This document shows, piece by piece, positions 6,003-12,329 of a stretch of DNA of 14,752 nucleotides; positions within the stretch are counted from its first letter, which is position 1; every line of letters starts with the position of its first letter. This DNA is from a bacterium (lineage in GTDB: Bacteria; Verrucomicrobiota; Kiritimatiellia; UBA8416). Location of the stretch: assembly GCA_020048935.1 (NCBI GenBank), contig JAIFLS010000149.1:1-14752 (forward strand), read 5' to 3'. Below the pieces are notes generated by a model. The model did not search any database. It saw only the letters and a program-made list of their open reading frames with translations, and was not told the origin of the DNA. The position numbers were made by a program, and so were the translations under genes.

Positions 6003-7739
6003 TCACTTGAAAAGCGAGTCGATGCCCATGGCCTGCTTGCGGGCGAATTTCGGCACGAGGCGCTGACGCCATCGGCCAAGCAGAGGGTAGATGAGCGAGA
6101 GCAACCGCAGGGTGATTATACTGTCGAGCAGCCGGTAGCCGCGCTGCTCGCGCAGCAGCAGGCGGCGAATCCATGCGAAGCGCACCAGATGCCAGCGGGG
6201 CGGGGCAAAGGTGAACTTGACGGCATAGCGCGGCTTCCATTTCTGGCGGTAAGCCGCGCGCTGCGTACGCAATTCCTCGATCAGGGCTGCCTCATCCGAC
6301 GGATCGGCAAAGATGTAGGTCCGCAGCAACGCCAGTATCGCGAAGGTGTCGTATTGCAGGTCGAGTCCCTGGTCTGGAATACCGGCGGCACGGGCGAGGC
6401 GGCGCATGGTATCGAGCTTGCGCAGGGCCGTCTGGGCCTCGTTGAGGCAAAGGACGTGGTTCTCGACCATGTTGCGGAAGACGCGGCGCACGGCTGGCGA
6501 CATCGTTAGTCGGTCCCAGAAAGGGAAAACCAGCGGAGGCACGCGTAAGCGCCGGAAGAAGAGCTTGCGCGCCGCGAACTCGCGGACATAGAGCAATTCG
6601 CGGATGACGTCGTCCGCCAGCGTCAGGAAGGCAATCATGCTCTCGGGCTCGACATCCGGCAGACGCTTCTCGCAGAACCGGCGGATGGCGGTCTCGCACG
6701 TCTCACCCCGGCACAGATCGGCAGTGACGGCCGTATTCAGCTCCACCCAGATTGAGGACTCCTCCACCCAGGTCAGCCGCCTGAACTTGCCCCATCCGCC
6801 GGTCTGGCACCAGACCGAAGCTCCGGCCAGTCCCGGAAGAGCGCCGAGTTGCTGGAGCACGCGCTCATACTCCCAGCCGACGAAGGCGGGATACTCGCCG
6901 AACCCCTCGTATTCCCGGCGCGTTTGGAATTCGACGAGGGTGCGCAGGCTCGCACGGAAGAAATGCCCGTTGACCGGCAGGTAGCGGAAGAAATCGCTTT
7001 CGCCGTATTTCATCGAGATGATGAGACGGTCACTTTTTATCCCGTCGAAAACGCGGGCAAAGGTCCGCCGGTGCCAGATCAGGTCCCCGATTGCATAAGC
7101 CCCGACAGTCCAGGTTCGGAAAAACAGCGAACGATTATGTTTCTCGAACACCGGCAACAACTCGCGCAGGAACCGATTAGCCTGGGCAGGTGTCCGAATC
7201 AGAAGTCGGCTCAGGAAATCGCCCTTGGTGCCGATCGCGTCGCTCTCGCCGATACGGAAGATGATGCCCGCGACCGCAGGCACCGCCTCGAAAAGGGCGT
7301 CCAGCCGCGCCGCCAGCCAGCGGGTGACTGACGTCAGCTTTTCGCCGGTGGCGGCGGAAAGAGCCGGATGGAGACTGAAGACATCGCTCGTGATCAGCAC
7401 ACGCAGGCCGGCAGAATCGGCGATCGCGAACAGGTCGCGGTAGAGCCGGCCATAGGCGTCAAGAGTGGCCCGGACGTCCTCCGGATACCCCTCCCAGTCG
7501 ACCAGATGTGCCAGGTCATCGAGCGTCACGGCGTTGTAGCCATCCGCCGCGGCCCGCCGCGTGTACGCCGCGAAGTCCTCGCGTAACTGCCGCGCGGCGG
7601 GACTGGCGGCATCCAGCAGGCCCGCCTTATCGACATGGGCGAACGGGATCTTCGACCAGTTGACCCGCTTCTTGCCATATCCCCGGAAAAACGGGGCAAT
7701 GCCATCAATGATCAGCCATTCGGGGTTCTGCATGCTCAC
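6003..7739 (-). CDS. GH67 alpha-glucuronidase-like TIM-barrel protein with basic C-terminal tail
   Basis: This 578-residue protein has no signal peptide. Residues ~60-310 read like the catalytic barrel of GH67 alpha-glucuronidases. A segment IIFRIGESDA places Glu165 where GH67 has its acid (in SEGQPGP), SMKYGESDFF places Asp249 where GH67 has the DF of KNGPIDF, and VEFQTRREYEGF places Glu270 where GH67 has MEFQITQEYLG. The three candidate catalytic acids are therefore present in order and spacing. This comparison is from memory and the overall identity looks low. The C-terminal ~80 residues are rich in Arg, Leu and Trp (WHLVRFAWIRRLLLREQRG, then LRLLSLIYPLLGRWRQR) and look amphipathic, suggesting peripheral membrane binding. 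It is the last gene of the - strand operon. The start is GTG 7739, overlapping the upstream stop as GTGA; ATG 7733 is an alternative. It may act on a glycolipid or an intracellular glycoside. The substrate is unknown. Confidence 0.6.
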   Translation of the reverse strand: MSMQNPEWLIIDGIAPFFRGYGKKRVNWSKIPFAHVDKAGLLDAASPAARQLREDFAAYTRRAAADGYNAVTLDDLAHLVDWEGYPEDVRATLDAYGRLYRDLFAIADSAGLRVLITSDVFSLHPALSAATGEKLTSVTRWLAARLDALFEAVPAVAGIIFRIGESDAIGTKGDFLSRLLIRTPAQANRFLRELLPVFEKHNRSLFFRTWTVGAYAIGDLIWHRRTFARVFDGIKSDRLIISMKYGESDFFRYLPVNGHFFRASLRTLVEFQTRREYEGFGEYPAFVGWEYERVLQQLGALPGLAGASVWCQTGGWGKFRRLTWVEESSIWVELNTAVTADLCRGETCETAIRRFCEKRLPDVEPESMIAFLTLADDVIRELLYVREFAARKLFFRRLRVPPLVFPFWDRLTMSPAVRRVFRNMVENHVLCLNEAQTALRKLDTMRRLARAAGIPDQGLDLQYDTFAILALLRTYIFADPSDEAALIEELRTQRAAYRQKWKPRYAVKFTFAPPRWHLVRFAWIRRLLLREQRGYRLLDSIITLRLLSLIYPLLGRWRQRLVPKFARKQAMGIDSLFK

Positions 7740-8797
7740 ACCCGGTCCCGGACCACGTTGAAAACGATCCGCGAGTCGGTAACCTCGCTTCTCCCCGTGA
7801 AGAGGAATGCGAACACAAACAACCCCTGCAGCGCCAGCAGCATCAGCGGCGTCCAGATGGCGGCAAGCCCCATTTCCAGATCAGGCGGCGGCAGGTTGCC
7901 GGTCGGGAACACCAGCGGCAGACAGGCGGCATACAGCAGGCAGATCGCACTCATGAACTGGTAGGCTGAAAACCACCGTGCCCCACCCCGGTAATCAGCC
8001 CGCATGAACTCCGAAAGCACCCGCCATAGCTGGGTCACCACCAGCGTCAGTAGGAAGGCTCTGAAAGCATACCCAGCCAAATACAGGATCAGGCCAGCGG
8101 TCCCTGCAACCAGATAGAGCACGTTGGTAAACGCCTGCACCGGCACCACCGGCTGATGTTCGAGCCCCGACGCATACGCGATCTTGCGGGTCGCACCAAC
8201 ATACCGGAAGGCGATGGCGCGCATCCGGCCTCGCCACGATGGCGGCAGCGAGTCAACGGGCCGTCCATAGCAGCAGCCGAAACTGATGCAGGCCAGCCGC
8301 CCGATGCCCTCTCCGAAAGCATAGGCAATCGAAAACGCCGACAGCACAGGCCATACGGCAACGGCGGGGCCACCCAGGCAAAGCGAAAGGCACCCGGCAC
8401 CCCATACCAGCCAGGGCGACAGCAGGATTCCGACAAAGGAAGCTCCGCCGACCGTGAGCGTGTGTCGCTTCTTTTCCACCAGGAAAGCCACGATACGCGC
8501 CGCCGGTACGCAAACCGCGATCAAGACCGCCAGCATGGCCGTCATCAGCACGGGCGGCACCCCGGCAGAGGCCCCGAGTATGAAAGCCAGCGCGGCGGCG
8601 GCAGTGAAGGCGATGGCATTGAACAGCCCGTAATACGTCAGGTTCAACCCTTGCCAGCGCCCATCGTCAAGTTTGCGCAGCGGCACGGCCGCCAGCATCT
8701 GCCAGCGTTCGCCCGGCAGATGCCGGAAGCACCAGGCCGACAACCCGATATTGGCAACTGCCAGGGCCCCGATAAAAGTAACTTCTAAGCCTTGCAT
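7736..8797 (-). CDS. Prolipoprotein diacylglyceryl transferase (Lgt)-family membrane protein
   Basis: This is a 353-residue, very hydrophobic protein with about seven to eight membrane segments. It carries a variant of the Lgt signature, GRLACISFGCCYGRP at 166-180. Classical Lgt has GR-G-NF-N-E--GR; here the Asn residues are replaced and Cys170, Cys175 and Cys176 appear. Downstream, PVQAFTNVLYL and a SEFMRAD segment with Glu263 match the PSQLYE and EFFR regions of Lgt. Cysteine-bearing Lgt-like paralogues with GCCYGR exist in many bacteria. Classical Lgt transfers the diacylglyceryl group of phosphatidylglycerol to lipoproteins, so a lipid-linked substrate is likely, but lipoprotein modification is not established for this one. 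Start ATG 8797 has AGGGAG 8 nt upstream and overlaps the psd stop by 13 nt. The frame stays open to 9031, but that region is the psd gene. The stop overlaps the next gene. Confidence 0.7.
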   Translation of the reverse strand: MQGLEVTFIGALAVANIGLSAWCFRHLPGERWQMLAAVPLRKLDDGRWQGLNLTYYGLFNAIAFTAAAALAFILGASAGVPPVLMTAMLAVLIAVCVPAARIVAFLVEKKRHTLTVGGASFVGILLSPWLVWGAGCLSLCLGGPAVAVWPVLSAFSIAYAFGEGIGRLACISFGCCYGRPVDSLPPSWRGRMRAIAFRYVGATRKIAYASGLEHQPVVPVQAFTNVLYLVAGTAGLILYLAGYAFRAFLLTLVVTQLWRVLSEFMRADYRGGARWFSAYQFMSAICLLYAACLPLVFPTGNLPPPDLEMGLAAIWTPLMLLALQGLFVFAFLFTGRSEVTDSRIVFNVVRDRV

Positions 8798-9789
8798 GCG
8801 ATGGTCTCCCTCACGTTCAATTCCGTTTCGACCGCCATCTCGCCCAATCCAAGCGCGTAACGGCTCCGGACCCCGGTTCGGCGGCGGTTGGCAGTCAGAT
8901 CCGCAGCCAACCGGATGCGCCCGGGCTGGAACAGCAGGATATCGGTCGAGCTTCCCGGATGATAAAGGCTCTTGGGTTGGCCGCGTTCCAGGAACATCCC
9001 CGGCTCTACAGCCCGCGGATCGTCGTAGCACTCAGCGCTGTAGCACTGCTCGATCCGTCCGATCATCAACGCCACCACCTCGATCATGGCCACCTTGCCG
9101 ACCTGCGTGCCGCCCGGCACATCGGTATCGATAATAGTGACCACCCGCTTGTTCTTCGCAAAAGGAGAAGCCACCTGCATCACCGCGCCGGGATTGCAGG
9201 AGTGGTAGCAGCCATCGACCTCGAAGATATCCAGCACGGTCCCGCTTACGGGGACATGGTTGTAGTGATACTTATCGGGCGTCAGCCGGAAGATCGCGAA
9301 CTGCCCGCCCGCGAACGAAGGGGACCAGCGGGCGGCCTGAGAACCGAAAAGCTCGGGCAGGGTGAAGAACTTCTCCTTGACGAAGAACAGGTCGGTTTCA
9401 TTCAGGTCACCGGCAATGACCCGTGCGTCAGCAGGGGAAGCGATGTCGCCAACCGCGGTCGACAATGGACGACAATCTCCATAGCGGATACGCCGTTCAA
9501 AAAGTTTGCGGACGGTATCAAATGCCTCGGGGGGATCGATGCATTCGTCCAACTGAATCCCCATCGCGGACGCCATTCTCAACACGTTGCGCGTCCCCGT
9601 CCTCAGCCCCGGAAGATCGAATTGCAGCCACCCCAGCACAGCGGACGCACGCGCCTGCGTGCAAAGGCGGAAAAGAGCCGGCGCACATTCACGCACGCCT
9701 CCGTATAGTTGTGACACCCAGTGCTCCCCGAAGAACTGCTCGTCGACAACCCGGCCGCTACGACGTTCGATATATTGATGTGGTGTCAT
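8785..9789 (-). CDS. psd: Phosphatidylserine decarboxylase proenzyme (Clostridium-type), GSST cleavage motif
   Basis: This 334-residue protein resembles PSD proenzymes of the Clostridium-like class over its whole length. The N-terminal helical region includes IERRSGRVVDEQFFGEHW, comparable to the family's Y-x-R-x(n)-E-x-V-x-GE start, and then FERRIR, PADARV (Asp121), TPDKYHYNHVPVSG (His175, His178), HSCNPGAVMQVASPFAKNKR and VEVVALMIGRI. It ends with the self-cleavage region HPGSSTDILLFQPGRI at 277-292. Asp121, His178 and a serine give the Asp-His-Ser triad needed for autocleavage to the pyruvoyl enzyme. The usual LGST/GGST is here GSST, with Ser281 aligned to the nucleophile and Ser280 replacing Gly. 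Psd converts phosphatidylserine to phosphatidylethanolamine at the inner membrane. ATG 9789 overlaps the upstream stop (ATGA) and the 3' end overlaps the Lgt-like gene by 13 nt. It could act on a different anionic phospholipid, given its unusual partners. Confidence 0.85.
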   Translation of the reverse strand: MTPHQYIERRSGRVVDEQFFGEHWVSQLYGGVRECAPALFRLCTQARASAVLGWLQFDLPGLRTGTRNVLRMASAMGIQLDECIDPPEAFDTVRKLFERRIRYGDCRPLSTAVGDIASPADARVIAGDLNETDLFFVKEKFFTLPELFGSQAARWSPSFAGGQFAIFRLTPDKYHYNHVPVSGTVLDIFEVDGCYHSCNPGAVMQVASPFAKNKRVVTIIDTDVPGGTQVGKVAMIEVVALMIGRIEQCYSAECYDDPRAVEPGMFLERGQPKSLYHPGSSTDILLFQPGRIRLAADLTANRRRTGVRSRYALGLGEMAVETELNVRETIACKA

Positions 9790-12104
9790 GCTTTTCCTGG
9801 ATCATTATCCCGGATCACCAGCAACAACAGATGGATCAGCTTCTCAAGAGTCTGTCCATCGAGTGTCTCCGCCAAAATCTGCGTTTTGATTCTTGCTAGT
9901 GCTTCCAACGGGGCTGCCCCGTCAAAAACCGCCCAGCAGGCACGCCTCGTTTCATCATCGGCGTCACGGCCTGCCAGCGTCGCGCAATCCTGTTGCAGCA
10001 CGCACAGGGCGCGTTCCATCTCCTGCCGCCGCAGGTCCTCACGGTAATACCGTTCGGCCTCCCCGTTGAATGTGTCGCCGCTACAGGCGTGGGCCGTACG
10101 ACGATTGAGCCGCGACAAGATGGCTGCGGACAAACGGTTGACAGCTGCGGACGGATGGTGCGGGACCAGCCGCGACTCAAGCTCGTCAAGAACAGGGCCG
10201 GCATTGAGGTCGCGAACGAGATCCGCCCCTTCCTCGCGCAAGATCCGCAACAATGCGCGACGGTACTCGTCGAGCCTGACGCGGATCGAGCCCTGATAGC
10301 GACGACTCGGGCGGGTACGCTCCGTCCGTTCCAGCAGGCGGTGCATGAAGCGGTCCTCGGAATCGTACCGGACATAGAAGGTCGGGATCCCGGCGGCGGC
10401 ACCGAAGAAGATCTGGCGACGCTCGCTCTCGGCCTGCGGCGTGTCGGGGATATCGGCATGTGAAACCTCACCGCGCGCGATATAACGATATGCCAGCGCC
10501 GTCAGCAGTACCTGCACGCAGACGGCGGAGGGCATATCGCCGAGCGTGTCGGCGAACTGGCTGTAGTAGCGGGCCTCGAACCCGCTGAACCCCATGTTGG
10601 CGAAATCGCGCAGCCGCCATAACCGGTAGACCGGCATCCGATGATCGTACACGCCCTGATCCATCAGGTCCTCCAGCAGCCGGCGATCATTGCCGAGCTC
10701 GCCATCCAGCCCCGGACATTGGCTGGTGCTCAGAAGAGCCACCGGATAGTCAAGCAGCCGGAAATCCGGCACGAAATCACCCTTGAAACGAAACAATCTG
10801 CTGATACCGCGGTCTAGCCACGGCGGACCGAACGGGGTCAATGCCCGCCCCAGCACTTTGAAACGCCCTTTCTTCTTCCAGCGCCGCCAGAGCATGCGCA
10901 GGCGCGTCCCGTCCAGCTCATGCGGCAGGAACCCCAGGATCTTCTCCGGATGGAAGTCGACGAAATCCAGTTTGAACGGGGAAGCACTGAACGTGCCGAC
11001 GAACAGCGGAAGGAAGTATTCCACGATCTTCGTGGCCAGGTCCCCAACCTGTTTCTCATCCGCCGCCTTGAACGCGCAGGCCGGATCCGCCATCCATTTC
11101 GAGAGCAGCCGGCTGCCGATGCTGATGTGGATGCCGTTGTTGGCCAGTCCGGTATTCGACAGGGTGGGCAACACGACCAGGTTGTTCTGGATAATGCCCG
11201 CCTCACGCATCTTGAGAACAGCATTGAGTTGACTGCGCGAGAGCACCTGATGACAAAGGTGCATATAGCGATGCTTGCCCTCGCCGTCGTTCCAGCCGGA
11301 AAGGCAGGGACTCATGAACAGCTCGCGGTAGAATGCATCGGAAACCAATTCGTTGAGGCGTTTCTGCCGCACTGGCGGATGCGGGGAGGCATAGACAAGC
11401 ACCCGCTGACCGCGGTTCGCAAGCCCCATGGCGGTGTTGGCATAAGCCGCGAGCAACTGCGTCAGCAGGAACCGCCGTGCGGTCTCACGGGCCACGCCGA
11501 CGCCGGTTGCCCCGTCGGCATTCAGCGGAACCGGGTAGAACGAGCAGATCTCGGGGGACGTATTGTCGTTGAGGAAACAGGACTGGATCCGCATCGCGTA
11601 ATCCCGCACGAGGGAGGAACCGTTATGCGATACATGAAGCAAGGCCAGCTTGAGCAGGTAGCTGACCGGAACACGCAGCAGGTGTTCGCCGTCCTGCTCG
11701 ATCATGAACCGCCCGGCATCCGAACGCAACGCCCCCTGAGGGGCCTGCTTGTCGGCGAGCAGGTCGCGCTGAAGGCAGGCACGAGCCGATGGATTCATCA
11801 CCGCCTCGGGAAATCGCACCCAACTGTTCTCCCACACCTTTTCCGTATTCTGTTCAAGCCAGGCATCCAGATCGAGCAACCGGCGGCGCGGGACGTCACC
11901 GGAACAGGCACGATCAACCAGATTACGGTAGTGGCTCGATTGCCGGATGGTCTGCACCAGATCGATATCGGCGGGCTCGCCGCAGACGCAGACCTGCCAC
12001 TCATTCTCGACGCCAACCGTCACATCCCCCGCGCGGAAGAGCGCAGGATCAGCCAACAGTTTCAGGATCGGTTGCGGTATTGAAGACATCATCATGAGGA
12101 TCAA
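9786..12104 (-). CDS. Large protein of unknown family, first gene of psd operon
   Basis: This 772-residue soluble-looking protein has no signal peptide, no membrane segment and no family I can name. Recurring visible features are VTVGVENEWQV near residue 28, NGSSLVRDYAMRIQSCFLN at 161-179, NTSPE at 181, a long central block ending GLANNGIHISIGSRLL (319-334), LDFVDFHPEKILGFLPHELDG at 379-399, and a charged, helix-rich C-terminal third (about 585-770) with many Arg, Glu and Leu. The VGVENEW strand and NGIHISIG are faintly like strands of the glutamine synthetase/glutamate-cysteine ligase fold. This is a guess and is not annotated as such. TTG 12104 is chosen as start because AAGGTG precedes it by 7 nt; three tandem ATGs at 12095, 12092 and 12089 lack such a site. 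The ATGA overlap with psd and position at the head of the operon suggest it works with Psd. Confidence 0.75.
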   Translation of the reverse strand: MILMMMSSIPQPILKLLADPALFRAGDVTVGVENEWQVCVCGEPADIDLVQTIRQSSHYRNLVDRACSGDVPRRRLLDLDAWLEQNTEKVWENSWVRFPEAVMNPSARACLQRDLLADKQAPQGALRSDAGRFMIEQDGEHLLRVPVSYLLKLALLHVSHNGSSLVRDYAMRIQSCFLNDNTSPEICSFYPVPLNADGATGVGVARETARRFLLTQLLAAYANTAMGLANRGQRVLVYASPHPPVRQKRLNELVSDAFYRELFMSPCLSGWNDGEGKHRYMHLCHQVLSRSQLNAVLKMREAGIIQNNLVVLPTLSNTGLANNGIHISIGSRLLSKWMADPACAFKAADEKQVGDLATKIVEYFLPLFVGTFSASPFKLDFVDFHPEKILGFLPHELDGTRLRMLWRRWKKKGRFKVLGRALTPFGPPWLDRGISRLFRFKGDFVPDFRLLDYPVALLSTSQCPGLDGELGNDRRLLEDLMDQGVYDHRMPVYRLWRLRDFANMGFSGFEARYYSQFADTLGDMPSAVCVQVLLTALAYRYIARGEVSHADIPDTPQAESERRQIFFGAAAGIPTFYVRYDSEDRFMHRLLERTERTRPSRRYQGSIRVRLDEYRRALLRILREEGADLVRDLNAGPVLDELESRLVPHHPSAAVNRLSAAILSRLNRRTAHACSGDTFNGEAERYYREDLRRQEMERALCVLQQDCATLAGRDADDETRRACWAVFDGAAPLEALARIKTQILAETLDGQTLEKLIHLLLLVIRDNDPGKA

Positions 12105-12155
12105 TAATGGGCACCTTGCGAATACGGGCGCGGATACGTTATCAAAACCACATTG

Positions 12156-12186
12156 ATTCTGCCTTTCATTGTTAGGGTTGCATTAG
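12156..12186 (-). promoter_or_regulatory. Candidate Pho box upstream of the psd operon
   Basis: Read on the - strand, CTAATG (12186-12181) and CTAACA (12175-12170) are direct repeats with an 11-bp period. They are oriented toward the psd operon, and the last unit lies 65 nt before the TTG start, compared with 68 and 67 nt at phoB and the phoR-phoU gap. A poor -10-like CAGAAT (12161-12156) follows. The second unit is imperfect, so the support is moderate to low on its own. Confidence 0.4.
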
Positions 12187-12207
12187 CATTAGGCAAAAAC
12201 GCAATTA

Positions 12208-12266
12208 CAAACAACATCCTAACCGGACCCTTGCGCGCCACTAACCAGGAACGGTTTGACTATGAC
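12208..12266 (+). promoter_or_regulatory. Candidate four-unit Pho box upstream of PHP-GT gene
   Basis: Units with an 11-bp period are CAAACA (12208-12213), CTAACC (12219-12224), CTTGCG (12230-12235) and CTAACC (12241-12246). Aligned unit by unit with 4934-4977 I count 23 identical bases of 44, including a shared CT(C/T)GCGC third unit. A -10-like TATGAC is at 12261-12266. If used, transcription would start near 12273, which favours ATG 12330 as the translation start. Confidence 0.45.
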
Positions 12267-12329
12267 TTCATGAAAGAAACAGACGTTGGCAACCAGCACA
12301 CATGCAAGGGCGGCTGCAAGGCATCCACC

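Larger units (their letters stand above)
12105..12329. other. Divergent promoter region between psd operon and PHP-GT gene
   Basis: This is a 225-nt region, AT-richer than its flanks, between divergent transcription units. It holds candidate Pho-type repeats on both strands (12208-12246 on +, 12170-12186 on -) and the ribosome binding site for the - strand operon (AAGGTG, - strand, 12112-12117). An in-frame open stretch from TTG 12153 continues into the PHP-GT gene but has weak coding character. Confidence 0.5.

Noticed and set aside
8798..9031. N-terminal extension of the Lgt-like frame
   Set aside because: It lies inside psd in another frame, is Pro/Arg-rich and non-hydrophobic, and ATG 8797 has a good ribosome binding site.
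10920..12083. 387-codon + strand open frame opposite the 772-residue gene
   Set aside because: It lies antisense to a well-supported operon gene, has low-complexity composition typical of a GC-rich shadow frame, and shows no family motif.
12153..12329. Longer starts (TTG 12153, ATG 12270) for the PHP-GT gene
   Set aside because: No ribosome binding site, weak coding character, and overlap with the candidate operator and -10; kept only as alternatives.
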